64,000 nt of DNA from assembly GCA_027886185.1 (NCBI GenBank), contig WOAB01000162.1, positions 1,178,001 to 1,242,000 of the forward strand. The letters run 5' to 3'. The DNA comes from Rheum nobile. Taxonomy: Eukaryota > Streptophyta > Magnoliopsida > Caryophyllales > Polygonaceae. The position numbers and the translations under genes were made by a program. This document shows positions 1 to 11,291 of this stretch, one piece after another; within the stretch, counting starts at the first letter, position 1; every line of letters starts with the position of its first letter. The notes under the pieces were generated by a model that was not told the DNA's origin, searched no databases, and was given only the letters and a program-made list of their open reading frames with translations.

Positions 1-444
1 CTTCCCTAAAGTTGGCTTCGACCAAGAAGTCGATGAGAGACTGCGCCTTGATGGTCGGGTGGCTTTTGTATGAGATGTCGAACTCAAAAAGTTCCACCAC
101 CCACTTTGTCATTCTGTCTGAGAAGGTATGTCGGTGGAGTAAATTCTGCAATGGGAAGTCCGAGAGGACCTGTATGGGGTTGCCCTAGAAGTATGGCCTC
201 AACTTGTGAGCGGCCGTGACCACGGCGAGGGATAACTTCTCCACGGGTGAGTACAACGAGATTTGTTCCGAACTAGGCATGGATGACCAAAGGGTTGTGG
301 TGCAGAGTTTCCACCGCCTCTGTGTCTTCCTCCATGAAAGAGAGTTGGTGCCTTACGGGCGAACTGTTGGCGATGCTGAGAACTAGTAGTGCGGGGTGGT
401 GTCTTCCTCCTCGTGTGTATCTATGCGCGGCCCTCATACTTCCC
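1..444 (-). pseudogene. Tat/Ogre-like Ty3 pol remnant: protease start fused to RNase H
   Basis: Read leftwards, about 283-410 encodes the usual start of a Tat-lineage protease (SFMEEDTEAVETLHHNPLVIHA in pieces). Near 265 the frame jumps to the end of the RNase H domain (YSPVEKLSLAVVTAAHKLRP, then MTKWVVELFEFDISYKSHP and IKAQSLIDFLVEAN). The protease body and the whole reverse transcriptase are missing, so this is an internal deletion. An in-frame TAG stands where relatives have the Gln of LRPYFQ. It lies directly downstream of the gag remnant at 445-1781 on the same strand, in normal gag-pol order. Lineage assignment rests on recognising the RNase H C-terminal block; dead copy. Confidence 0.75.
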
Positions 445-1781
445 CTAGGGACTAGCGCCGCAAGAAATGGTTCCCACGCAACCGTCCGGGGGAGGGAAAT
501 TGTCCTTCTGCGGAGGGGGCGGAGGTCGTGCTGGATTCTTGATGATCCCTCTGCTCACGGCTCTGTAGCCTTTTGCGAACAGGGACCCTAGAGTGGGCTT
601 CTTGGTCGGAGAGCCATGCCCCATGCACTCATTGTCGCCGTGATTAATAAACTGGTGGTACGAGCAGAAATTTTGAGGGGGTGGTCCTTGTCGGGGTGCC
701 GCTTGGGACTTGGAGTGACTCAAAAAGGGATTGTACTGCGGGGGTGGCGGGTTCATCGATACCGTGTTCACAGGGGCTCACTCGGGGGCATTTCCCTTGT
801 CCGCGGCCATTGAGGGCCTTCTTTATTCCCACGGGCCCTGGTATCTTCCTTTAGCTTCGTTCTGGGATGCATTCGAGGGCCCTCGATACAAGCTCGACAT
901 CTCTTCGGCTCTGATGTGGGTGTTGGCTTTATCCAACAACTTAGAGTAGGTTGTCGGCTCTTTCTTGGTGACGAAAAACTTGAAGTATGAGTTCGCGAGC
1001 CCTTGTATGAACGCGATATTGGCCACCTTCTCGTCGAAGTCGCACACTTGTATTACATCGGCCGTGAACCTCTTGACATATGAGGCTAGGCTTTTCGTCT
1101 CCCGCTGCCTTAGGGTAAAAATCTCCTGTATCCCCCTGCGCCTTCGCCTCGAACTCCCAAAGTGTGTGAGGAATGACTCCTCCAACTAGGGGAAGTTGCC
1201 GATACTTCCCGCCGGGAGGTTGATCATCCACGTGAGGGTCACTCCTGTGAGACAGCTGGGGAACAACTTGCAAATAGTCAGCCCATCAGCCCGGCAGGAT
1301 AGCATCACATACTTGTACTTCGAGATGTGGTCCTGAGGGTCCCCTTCGCCAGCATACTCCCCCATGGCCGGAATCGCGCTAGCGTCAACTTGGGGTATGG
1401 CCATCAGCACCTCGTTTGTAAAAGCGACAGAGCCGTATAGAGCTGGGAGGTCGACGAGGCCTTGATGCGTTTCGGGTACAGTGGGGTACGGCTCAGTGTG
1501 GGAGAAGTTGTTCCTCCTCTCATGGCGGTGGTGCCTGCTAGGAGCACTGGCTGCTGGGGCCGGCCGGGTGGGGCCTGCTTGTGGTACGGGTCGAGCCTGC
1601 CCTCTTCCTGGAGATGGAGGGAGGCTCGGAGTGGCCGGTCCAGGCGCTGGCATGTACCCATACCCATAGGGTGGGTATGGCTCCGGTGGGAACCCATACT
1701 GGGGGTATGGCTCCGGTGGGAACCCATACTGGGGGGTATGGCTCCGTTGGTGCATGAGGAGGGGCTCATTGGGGTGCGTAC
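445..1781 (-). pseudogene. gag: Tat/Ogre-like Ty3 retrotransposon gag, decayed
   Basis: One reading frame runs from about 1781 down to 445 with three in-frame stops (1186-1188, 823-825 and near 784). It starts with a Pro/Gly/Tyr-rich segment containing repeated QYGFPPEPYP units. The retrotransposon gag domain follows (ISKYKYVMLSCRADG, LTWMINLPAGSIGNFP, ESFLTHFGSS, TLRQRETKSLASYVKRF). A zinc-knuckle-like C-x2-H-x5-H-x4-C (CSYHQFINHGDNEC) lies near 640. In the family this protein forms the capsid and packages RNA. The 5' end is cut by the LTR beginning at 1782, so the true start is lost. Confidence 0.78.
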
Positions 1782-3861
1782 TGTAACACCCCCAAATATA
1801 TAACCTTGAAGGCATTACCGCCAGTGACCTCAGACGTTTTGTCCGATGTCACCCAAGGCTTTACCAGTTGATATAAATCATCAAACAACAATTATGATAC
1901 AAAATATCATAACTTTCATTTAAACCAAGGTTTTAGGATTACATCCATGAACCAAATACATCAGAAATACAACGGAAGTCTTTACACAAAACATATTTAA
2001 CACAGCGGAAGACTTTAAATAACCAACAAAAGGGTCTTGATCGCAATGATCACCCGTCAAGGATCTCGACCTGAATAAACTTATCAAAAACACCGTTTGC
2101 GTCCATAGTCGCTCTAGCCTTCACGGGATGGCAACTTATCTGATGTGCCAAATCGAACGGATGACACCAGCCAACCATGCAGAGAACAATTATGGTTGGT
2201 TAGTCTAATGAAAGACTATGCAAGGGTATAAAGCAGAGTGGTTCGAAGTAGTCGTATTAGGTTAGACTCATCGTCTCTCGAATAACAATCGATAACGATA
2301 GTCAACCACCATACTCCTACTGGAATCTATGAAAAGACATGATTAAGAGAAGATTCTGGAGACCGAGTCTCACAGCAATCAATCCCAAAAGAAGACTCCA
2401 ACAAAATGAGCCTTATCGGAAACATGACAAATGTTGGGGAACATAAATAATAATCATACAAGCGTTTAAAACGACTTGATGTTTCGGTTCACGACCAACC
2501 TCATCGCACAATGTGAATCCATATTGGAAAGAGAACTTTACTCTGATCAAAGTCAAGACGAGATTTCCTAGCTGCACTATAGCCTAGTTGCACTACTCGC
2601 CCAAGGGTATATTAATTATGTGCGACAACGGCACTTATCTTATTTAATTCCAAAACACACATCACGTTATAAGCTTTTATATCCACATCGCAGAGTCCAA
2701 GCCTCTATATCCACATCACGGTTGGTCATGACCAGAAAGTTTGGCATAGGGTCTTGATCTCCCTGTTATTGCCAAGTTATAAAGAAATGAATGGACCTCA
2801 CAAAGTCCAAGCGTTCCTACGAATACTCGTGCTAACTAACAGTTCAACACAGTAATAGTCCACATCAAAGCCAACATGGCCAACATCATAAACATATCTA
2901 TACTAGCGTCGTTCTAGCAGATATACAACCTAGTATAATATCTTTATTTAATCACATATATATATATAATAGCGTTGTTCTAGCATATATACAACCTATT
3001 ATAATATCTTATAAAATCACAAACAGTTATCAAAACTGTTCCCAACGAAAACAGTAAATCATCCCAAATTAATTAACAACTAAACAATTGATAATTAATT
3101 GAAATATGGAATGATGAGCAAGAGCGAACCGCCACTTGCCTGGAGTAGATTCGGCGATGAATCTAGACGAGACGACTACTGATGATATCCCTTCTGAGGA
3201 TATGGCCTATGCTTCAGATAGCTCGAGCAGATTACGGGTCCACACGCGATCCAGCATATGACATATTAATTAATATCAATTAATTTGTTTGGACGAACTC
3301 AAGGAATTAAATCCAATAAATTCTTATGATTTTAAATCATAAGAATATTGATTGAATTTTCCTAAAGACAGATACGGATAAAAGGAAATCGAAATTATAC
3401 CGCTCGAATAATTTCGGTTTAAATCTGGACCGAAGACTAAATGGGCTTCTCGGCCCAACAAGGAAGCTACCAAAGGAGGGGCCCACCACACTTTGCTTCT
3501 TCTTCCCCACGTAACAACACAGCACGCAGCAACCACAACAACGCACAGCAGCGACAGCGCTGGGGTCTTCGCCCCCTCGTCGCCGGCGAGAGCAGCCATC
3601 AGCAGCAGTACCACGCAGCAACAACATCGGCGGTGGTGGCTTTAAGCAGCAACCAGCGGCAGCCAACAGAACACAATAGCTCCGACGGCGTCTTCGTCGT
3701 CGGGAAGGGCAGCAGCAGCGGCGGCGGCACGAAGCAACAGCCGTTGGCGGTGACGAGCAGTAGCACCCATGCAGCAACAACAGCTCCGGCGACACCGCAG
3801 CTGGTTGTCTTGCTCTGCAGCGGGACAGGGCTCGAACAGAGGAGAGATGGCGGAGCTAAAC

Positions 3862-4071
<210 letters not shown>

Positions 4072-4263
4072 TAGGGCTACAGTGCGGTAAAGCCTAGGGT
4101 ATGACAGAATAGCGCGGTGGAGTAGGGAGCAAGGCGGTGTACAGTAGCCAAAAGAGTGGAAAAAGTAAGAGAAAGTTAGGTTTCGATTTTTAGCCGATGA
4201 GGTGGGAGAGAGAAACCAACCAAAGAGAGGGTCGAGAATCCCCTCTTCCTGTTGTAGATTTCA

Positions 4264-4272
4264 CCTTATATA
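4264..4272 (-). promoter_or_regulatory. TATA box of LTR F
   Basis: TATATAAGG on the minus strand, in the part of LTR F where the related LTRs have their TATA box. Prediction by position and motif. Confidence 0.45.
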
Positions 4273-4711
4273 CCTGGAGCCTTAGGGCCTCTTTGCATTG
4301 TATAGCCGGCCAAGTCGAGAGGGAGGTGTGGTCGTCTTGCCAGGAGGAGCCGAGGAGAGGCCGACAGGGCAGAGTGAGGTGGATGCCCGCGAGCCATGTG
4401 GTCGGGAGGGGGGTAAGATAGTTTCCCGGGGTCTGGTTCTGAGTTGCGTCGTTCCATTGATTGGGCGGGCTTCTATTTTGTTTGGGCCGACACTATTGGG
4501 TCAGGCTAAATCCGGCTCCCACAGGAGTGTCTTGATTCTTTTTACAGGTTGAAGCAGGCATTGATTTTAGCTCCAATTATGCAGCCCCCTGATTGTGATC
4601 TCCCATTTGAGATCATGTGTGATGCTAGTGACTATGTTGTTGGAGCTGTTTTAGGGCAAAGGAAGGACAAGAAGCTTCATGTCATTTACTATGCTAGCAA
4701 GACTCTTGATG

Positions 4712-4911
4712 TGTAAGGCACGAGCCTTAGAAACGTCATCCATGCCAACCCGGGAACTTCCCAAGAGGTCACCCATCCTGGTACTACTCCCGCCCTAGCA
4801 CGCTTAACTTCAGAGTTCTTTGTCCGCACTTGAACCCTGAAAAAGAAGAGCTCTTGTTGACACGGGTAGCACTTTAATCCTTATAAAGGATTACAAATCC
4901 AGGGTATTACA
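4712..4911 (-). mobile_element. Cassandra-like solo LTR carrying a 5S rRNA-derived segment
   Basis: Read on the minus strand the 200-bp unit begins TGTAATACCCTGG and ends GTGCCTTACA. It is flanked by a perfect TGATG duplication (4707-4711 and 4912-4916) and removing it restores the RNase H frame. The interior holds the 3' two-thirds of a plant 5S rRNA. LTRs with a 5S-derived pol III promoter are the hallmark of Cassandra terminal-repeat retrotransposons in miniature. No internal region or second LTR is present, so this is a solo LTR left by LTR-LTR recombination. Confidence 0.88.
4746..4818 (-). other. 5S rRNA-derived sequence with pol III internal promoter elements
   Basis: Minus-strand reading shows the 5S box A region (AAGTTAAGCGTGC), the intermediate element (CAGGATG) and the box C region (GGGTGACCTCTTGGGAA) in natural order and spacing. 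The 5' third of a 5S gene and a clean T-run terminator are missing, so it is an LTR component, not a 5S gene. Confidence 0.85.
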
Positions 4912-5365
4912 TGATGTGGCCCAAATGAGTTATGCTACTACTGAGAAAGAGTTGTTAGCTGTTGTGTTTGCCTTTGAGAAGTTTCGGTCCTATTTGGTGG
5001 GTGCCAAGGTAATTGTCTACACCGATCATGCTGCTATCAGATATCTCTTGAGTAAGAAGGAGGCCAAGCCCAGACTGATTCGTTGGATCCTTCTTCTTCA
5101 AGAGTTTGATTTGGAGATTAGAGACAAGAAAGGCACAGAAAATTTGGTTGCTGACCATCTTTCCATGATGACTTCAGAGCAGCTGGAGTGTACTCAGGAT
5201 GAGCCCTCTATTGATGGTTCTTTTCCTAATGACCATCTTTTCAGGATTACTAAGCAGATCCTGATTCTTGCAAATTCCAGGATGCCCTAGTATGTTGATT
5301 TTGTCAATTATTTGGTTTGCAATGAGCTACCTCCTAGACTATCTTTCCAGCATAAGAAGAAGTAA

Positions 5366-6568
5366 ATGTCTGATGTTCGACATTATTACTGGGATGACCC
5401 TTTGCTTTTCAAGAGATGTGCAGATGGGATTATCAGGCGTTGCATCCCTGAGGATGAGGTAGAGAGTGTTATCACTCATTGTCATTCTCTACCCTGTGGA
5501 GGCCATGCTAGTTCCTCCAAGACCACCTCCAAGATTCTCCAGTCAGCTCTCTATTGGCCTTCTATGTTCAAGGATGTGCACCGCTTCATTGCCTCTTGTG
5601 ATGCTTACCAGCGAATAGGAAATATTTCTAGGAGGAATGAGATGCCTCTTAATAACATCCAGGAGGTTGAGATTTTTGATGTGTGGGGAGTTGATTTTAT
5701 AGGACATTTTCCACCGTCCTACAGTATCAAGTACATTCTTGTGGCGATTGATTATGTGTCCAAGTGGATTGAAGCCATTGCCTCTTCAACCAATGACTAG
5801 GGTGGTGTCCAAGTTCTTCAACAAGGTGATTTTTTCCTAGATTTGGGACACCTAGAGTTGTGATTAGTGATGGAGGTTCACATTTTATTGAGAAGAAGTT
5901 TGAGGCTTTGTTGAAGAAGTAGGGGGTAACTCACAAAGTTGCCACCCTGTATCATCCCCAAAGAAGTGGTCAAGTTGAGGTTTCTAACAGGTAGATTAAA
6001 AGCATTTTTGGAGAAGACTGTATCCCAGTCCCGAAAGGACTGGTCTATGAAGTTGATTGATGCTCTTTGGGCTTATAGGACTGCTTTCAAGACTCCCATA
6101 GGCACTACACCATTCAGGCCTGTCTATGGAAAGTCTTGTCATCTCCTTGTGGAGTTGGAACATAAGGCATATTGGGCAATTAAGTTGTTCAATTACGATA
6201 TGAAAGAAGCAGGTGAGAAGAGGAGGTTGCAATTGCAAGAGTTGGAAGAGTTGAGATTGGATCGATGCTAATGAGAATGCTCGGATTTACAAAGAGAGGA
6301 CAAAGCGATGGCGCACATTATTCCCAAAGAGTTTCATGAGGGTGATCTTGTCTTGCTATTTAACTCTAGATTGAGGCTTTTTACAGGCAAGCTGAGATCC
6401 AGATGGAGTGGTCCTTTTCAAGTGAGAAGAGTATATCCACATGGTGCTTTTGATATATGGAGTGAAGAGACATGTCAGTTCAAGGTAAATGGACAGCGGT
6501 TGAAGAAATATATAGCAGGAAGTCCGTTTGAGAATGTGGCCTCTATCCACCTTGATTCGATCCACTGA
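5366..6568 (+). pseudogene. pol: ATHILA-like integrase, copy 1
   Basis: Starts with SDVRHYYWDDPLLFKRCADG and a zinc-binding region with HxxxxxxxGGH and CDAYQR, where the usual second Cys is Tyr. The core follows: VDFIGHF (first Asp), VISDGGSHF (second Asp) and SGQVEVSNR (Glu). The C-terminal part reads FHEGDLVLLFNSRLRLF and LRSRWSGPFQVRR. Near 5798 a 2-nt loss creates a TAG, a 1-T gain near 5830 gives another shift, TAG replaces Tyr near 5921, and 7 bp are missing near 6312. Integrase inserts the cDNA; this copy is dead. Confidence 0.85.
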
Positions 6569-8224
6569 AGGTGCAGACGGAAGGTCAAGCTAACGACCTT
6601 AAGCAAACGCTGCTTGGAAGGCAACTCAAGGTAAGTTTTTTATTTTCTTTAGTAAAAAAATGAAATGCAGCGTTCTGGAGAACTGCACGGTCTGTCGCAA
6701 ACCCTGTAAGCGGTGTTTTTTCGGAAAAAAAAAATTAAAACTCTAACTGCCGAAAAAAAATTATTTTTCTTTCTTTTCTCTTCTTTTCTTTTCCCCTCTA
6801 TCCCCTAACCTATTCTCAACATGGGATTATCAGGCGTTGCATCCCTGAGGATGAGGTAGAGAGTGTTATCACTCATTGTCATTCTCTACCCTGTGGAGGC
6901 CATGCTAGTTCCTCCAAGACCACCTCCAAGATTCTCCAGTCAGCTCTCTATTGGCCTTCTATGTTCAAGGATGTGCACCGCTTCATTGCCTCTTGTGATG
7001 CTTACCAGCGAATAGGAAATATTTCTAGGAGGAATGAGATGTCTCTTAATAACATCCAGGAGGTTGAGATTTTTGATGTGTGGGGAGTTGATTTTATAGG
7101 ACATTTTCCACCGTCCTACAGTATCAAGTACATTCTTGTGGTGATTGATTATGTGTCCAAGTGGATTGAAGCCATTGCCTCTTCAACCAATGACTAGGGT
7201 GGTGTCCAAGTTCTTTAACAAGGTGACTTTTTCCTAGATTTGGGACACCTAGAGTTGTGATTAGTGATGGAGGTTCACATCTTATTGAGAAGAAGTTTGA
7301 GGCTTTGTTGAAGAAGTACGGGGTAACTCACAAAGTTGCCACCCCGTATCATCCTCAAAGAAGTGGTCAAGTTGAGGTTTCTAACATGTAGATTAAAAGC
7401 ATTTTTGGAGAAGACTGTATCCCAGTCCCGAAAGGACTGGTCTATGAAGTTGGATGATGCTCTTTGGGCTTATAGGACTGCATTCAAGACTCCCATAGGC
7501 ACTACACCATTCAGGCATGTCTATGGAAAGTCTTGTCATCTCCTTGTGGAGTTGGAACATAAGGCATATTGGGCAATTAAGTTGTTCAATTACGATATGA
7601 AAGAAGCAGGTGAGAAGAGGAGGTTGCAATTGCAAGAGTTGGAAGAGTTGAGATTGGATCGATGCTTATGAGAATGCTCGGATTTACAAAGAGAGGACAA
7701 AGCGATGGCATGACAAGCACATTATTCCCAAAGAGTTTCATGAGGGTGCTCTTGTCTTGCTATTTAACTCTAGATTGAGGCTTTTTACAGGCAAGCTGAG
7801 ATCCAGATGGAGTGGTCCTTTTCAAGTGAGAAGAGCATATCCACATGGTGCTATTGATATATGGAGTGAAGAGACATGTCAGTTCAAGGTAAATGGACAG
7901 CGGTTGAAGAAATATATAGCAGGAAGTCCGTTTGAGAAGGTGGCCTCTATCCACCTTGATTCGATCCACTGAAGGTGCAGACGGAAGGTCAAGCTAACGA
8001 CCTTAAGCAAACGCTGCTTAGAAGGCAACTCAAGGTATGTTTTTGATTTTCTTTAGTAAAAAAAAACGAAATGCAGCGTTCTGGAAAACTGCACGGTCTG
8101 TCGCAAACCGTGTAAGCGGTGTTTTTTCGGGAAAAAAAATTTGAAATTCTAACTGTCGAAAAAAAAAATTCTTTATTTTCTCTTCTTTTATTTTCCCCTC
8201 TATCCCCTAACCTATTCTTAACAT
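5426..8224 (+). repeat. Tandem duplication, unit about 1.4 kb (5426-6822 and 6823-8224)
   Basis: From GGGATTATCAGGCG at 5426 and again at 6823, sequence repeats with an offset of 1397 bp. It spans the integrase and its 3' flank up to CTATTCTTAACAT. The junction shares only two bases (AT) between the two breakpoints, suggesting end-joining or replication slippage rather than homologous recombination. By eye the copies differ at roughly 25 positions plus a 7-bp deletion in copy 1. Both carry the same 2-nt loss and T insertion, so the element was already dead when duplicated. Confidence 0.95.
6823..7972 (+). pseudogene. pol: ATHILA-like integrase, copy 2 (5'-truncated duplicate)
   Basis: Repeats copy 1 from the middle of the zinc-binding domain to the C-terminus. 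It shares the CDAYQR change and the TAG after TND near 7195. It keeps the ancestral Tyr codon (AAG TAC GGG) near 7318 and the 7 bp lost from copy 1 (WHDKHIIPKEF). It has its own changes, for example AACATG for AACAGG near 7385. Confidence 0.85.
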
Positions 8225-8225
8225 T

Positions 8226-8252
8226 CCCCCCCCCCCCCCCCCCCCCCCCCCC
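8226..8252. repeat. Poly-C tract (27 C)
   Basis: Uninterrupted run of 27 C directly after the second unit of the tandem duplication. Copy number is unreliable in any sequencing technology. Confidence 0.9.
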
Positions 8253-8294
8253 ACCCAATTTCTCCCATTCTCACGCACATCTCCATTTCCATCA

Positions 8295-8296
<2 letters not shown>

Positions 8297-8372
<76 letters not shown>
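8297..8372. repeat. (TC)n microsatellite
   Basis: 76 bp of pure TC in what would be the 5' leader of the env-like transcript. Confidence 0.95.
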
Positions 8373-8374
<2 letters not shown>

Positions 8375-8524
8375 GAACCATCACCTATCACCACCACCAA
8401 GAACCCACTCTGGCGCGCCTAACCAACCACACCACGGACCATCGGCGAGCCCTCACCGAGCCACCCGAACCCAGATCTGACTCTCAACACTAACCCCCCA
8501 ATCCCACTTGTTTCAACTTTCAAG

Positions 8525-8949
8525 GTATATTTCTCCCCTTTCCCTTGTTCTTGCTTGGTAGATCTTAGAAATTTTCTAGTCTATTTTGGTTTTGTTCTTC
8601 TTAGTTTAGTTGATTTTAGGAGTTGTTAATTCATTGATTTAGGGGTTTTTCTATTTTGTTTGATTTTGGGGTTTACTAGTTTGCTAGATTTGGGTGGTTG
8701 TCTAATTGCATTAGTTGGGTAATTTGACGGGATTGACATGTTTAATTACTGCTTTAATTAGGCCCTTGGCGGGATAGAAATTCATGATTAGGCCATTGGT
8801 GGGATTGGCATGTTTAATTACTGCTTTGATTAGGCCCTTGGCGGGATAGAAATTCATGATTAGGCCCTTGGCGGGATAGATTGACTTGTGAAGTTGTATT
8901 GCTTTTTGCTTTGTGTCTTGTTGTCTTGCACTCACGAGTTTTCTTTTAG
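8525..8949 (+). other. Candidate leader intron of the env-like ORF
   Basis: A donor CAAG|GTATAT at 8524/8525 and a pyrimidine-rich acceptor TTTTCTTTTAG at 8949 flank a T-rich 425-bp segment. The env-like ATG lies 17 bases after the acceptor (8966). Spliced subgenomic mRNAs are the expected route for expressing a third ORF in such elements. Splice prediction by eye only. Confidence 0.4.
8731..8882 (+). repeat. 72-bp tandem repeat with internal short repeats
   Basis: Two 72-bp units start at 8731 (GATTGACATGTTTAATTAC) and 8803 (GATTGGCATGTTTAATTAC). Within them the phrase TTAGGCCCTTGGCGGGATAG recurs with small changes four times. The block lies inside the candidate leader intron. Confidence 0.9.
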
Positions 8950-8965
8950 CCCTTAGATTGTTACC

Positions 8966-9630
8966 ATGCCGCCTCGTTCAGCCCGCGCTGCTCGTCCTAC
9001 ACGTGCTGCCCCGCCTGCTCCACCGGCCGATGATCGTGTTATTCTGGTGTCCGCTGAGCAACGCACGAGCTACAACACCCTGTTGGGACTGCCTTGGCAG
9101 TCCACTAGTTGGCTAGATACTGATGATATGGAGACACTTGGCCTTCTCGGTGAGATACGTCGTTTGGCTCACCGCATGGGGCTTGCACACTTCATTGATA
9201 TGCACGAGGTTTCCTACAAGAACCTCATCCTCGAGTTGATCAGTTTTGTGATTGTTATTGCTAAACAGTTCTTCGACCGTGACAGTTTGAGATTCTGCTT
9301 AGGGAACGAATGGCATGAATTAAGCTTTGAAGAGCTCAACGATATATATGGGTTTCCCACTACTGGGAAGACATATGACCTCCCTCATGCTGAGGAGCAG
9401 GACTTCTGGTTTAAAATCATTGTTGTGCGTCAATTCAACCACCATTCAAAGGTCACCCACATAGTGCACCCTGTCTTCAGGATAATGTAGAAGTTCTTTG
9501 CGAGGACCATCTTCTCCCGTGAGGATAGCACGGGAAATGTACGGCGCAGCGAGCTAATGATCTTAAAGTATATGACAAAGGGGGAAGAGGTGAACTTGGG
9601 TATTCTACTTGCTCGGCAGCTGGCCGAGAT
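8966..9630 (+). pseudogene. ATHILA-type env-like ORF, N-terminal part
   Basis: The ATG at 8966 opens an Ala/Pro/Arg-rich start (PPRSARAARPTRAAPPAPP). The conserved ATHILA ORF block follows: LRFCLGNEWHELSFEELND then IYGFPTTGKTY, then FFARTIFSREDSTGNV and LILKYMTKGEEVNLG-like text. This matches the plant 'ATHILA ORF-1' family, encoded downstream of pol and of uncertain, possibly envelope-like function. A TAG at 9488-9490 stops it and the CACTA element cuts it at 9630. The same frame continues at 14228. Confidence 0.8.
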
Positions 9631-11043
9631 CACTACTACAAAAACCATCAAATAACCCGAGCGTTTAAAGGCAAATAGTCCGGATTAAAGGTCAGCGCGA
9701 TATTTGCCCCCCATATATTTTTTCCACCTTGTGTTGATATCCGGGTTTTTTGGGTACTATATAACCCGGATATATATACATCCGAGTACCATAAAGTACA
9801 CATAAATCCGGGTTATTTGATACGAAAATACAACGGTTACTCAAGATCCAGGTTATTTAAATAGTTTATATAACCCGGGTCTTAAATATTTGGGTTATAA
9901 ACTAAGTATAATTTTTTTTTAAATCTAGATGTTATAACCCGGTTTTAGGGTATAACATCTCCTCTTTATTCTGTTGATTAAAAGGTACATCACCCTCCAA
10001 TGGGTACCACCTCCTTCCTACAATTAGCTAATTTTTAGTACAAATAAGAGCCTACATCTGCTTAGAAAAAATTGTCCAATATTTCACCTTGACAATAGCA
10101 CCCTCTAACAACAACTATAGCTTTAATATATGTGTACAACATCAAAGTAGTGTGTAGATTTCTTCCCATGCCCATGAATTTCACAAAAGAGCCCAAAGAT
10201 AAAAGCACTTAGAATGCAACAGATCAAAATACTACAGAATTTCTGCTCACTCCTAACTAACCGGTCGATAGTTTCTTGCTCTGTAGAGTTCTTCCCAGAC
10301 GCATGAACTTCTCAAATTGTCCCACTAGTTATCCATCTTCCAGCCTTCATGTAGGACACCAAAAAAAGCTTCTGTTGTAGCACTGCTAACATTCCTGCAT
10401 CAAGCATTTCTTCTAGAGGTCACAAAATTCAGAGACCAACACAGATACAAACTATTTATGTACTACATATGAATTTTTCATCGCCTAACAAACCAGCAAG
10501 CTAGATCAGAAATGTCAACACAAGGGTAGCCTGGCCAATGTTGGATTGTGGTACTCTTAGAAGAAATACCACTTTAAAACCCCAAGTATGGAAACAGTTA
10601 GTCACTTCTAGTTTATTTGAACACAGGGCAGTAGAACTCTGATTATGAGCCTTCACTTGACCATTAAGAAACATAAAGAGAGTCAGATACAAGGGTGTCT
10701 TAATAGATGATTTGGTTCAGCTGTAGTCACGTTGAAGAATCAAAGGCGCTAGAAAGTACAGCTCATATCTGAGCACTGATTAACTATACACGAGTAACTA
10801 GCATAGTAACCTTATCATGTTATCCATACATCAATAATACGCTTCCACACAAATCATACCACCACAGAACAAGCTTCTTTGGAGGCATGAAGAAATCAGT
10901 AACCATTAAAATGATAGAGATCTCTTTAATGAATCTACAGAATTTACCATAATTTGATAAGTCATCCTGCAAAGCCCAGCAAGAAGATGCAAAACACAAA
11001 GTAAAGTTTCCACATAAAGAGCTTACTTTGCTTTTGCTATTTT

Positions 11044-11291
11044 TTACATGACCAACTTTGGATCAACTGATCCCGAAGCATCCCCGTCTTCGGTTTCCTA
11101 GAAAATCAGGCAGGTTCACAATATTGATTTTGCAATTTTTAAATAAAAAAAAAAGGATCACATATTTCATGAGTAGACTGAAATACCTCCATTCCCCATT
11201 TGATATAATCTGGGGACTCACAAGCCTTGTACTCTTCTACCAAGCATTCAATTATTTCTCTTGATTCATCAAATTCAGACAAATCATTGTC
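11044..11291 (-). pseudogene. Captured two-exon 3' end of an unidentified host gene
   Basis: Exon 11187-11291 is preceded by a GGACAG acceptor. It encodes DNDLSEFDESREIIECLVEE then YKACESPDYIKWGME, ending at a GAG|GTATTT donor. The second exon, 11044-11097, follows a TTTCTAG acceptor, encodes ETEDGDASGSVDPKLVM and ends in TAA. Both exons are phase 0 and open across the junction. I do not recognise the protein. It lies in a CACTA element, so it is most simply a transduplicated gene tail. Confidence 0.5.

Larger units (their letters stand above)
4547..5290 (+). pseudogene. pol: ATHILA-like RNase H domain, split by a solo LTR
   Basis: 4547-4711 encodes LKQALILAPIMQPPDCDLP, IMCDASDYVVGAVLGQRKD and YYASKTLD. 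After the 4712-4911 insertion and its duplicated TGATG, the frame resumes exactly with MSYATTEKELLAVVFAFEKF, then TDHAAIRYLLSKKEAKPRLI and VADHLS. These are the RNase H blocks of Athila-lineage polyproteins; the enzyme degrades RNA in the cDNA hybrid. A TAG at 5288-5290 (probably from Trp TGG) and a TAA at 5363-5365 interrupt the passage into integrase. Confidence 0.85.
4547..9630 (+). mobile_element. ATHILA-like Ty3 retrotransposon, first segment
   Basis: Contains, in order, the RNase H domain, integrase (duplicated) and the first part of an ATHILA-type env-like ORF. This order (pol, then env-like ORF) is that of the plant Athila lineage. The left end is lost at LTR F, so gag, protease and most of the reverse transcriptase are absent. 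The element continues at 14225 after the CACTA insertion and again at 30339 after element B. All frames are broken. Confidence 0.85.

Noticed and set aside
4746..4818. A 5S rRNA gene
   Set aside because: Only the 3' two-thirds of 5S is present, and it sits inside an LTR with TG...CA ends and target duplication.
8119..8493. Frame with poly-Pro and Ser-Leu repeats
   Set aside because: Product of the poly-C and TC tracts.
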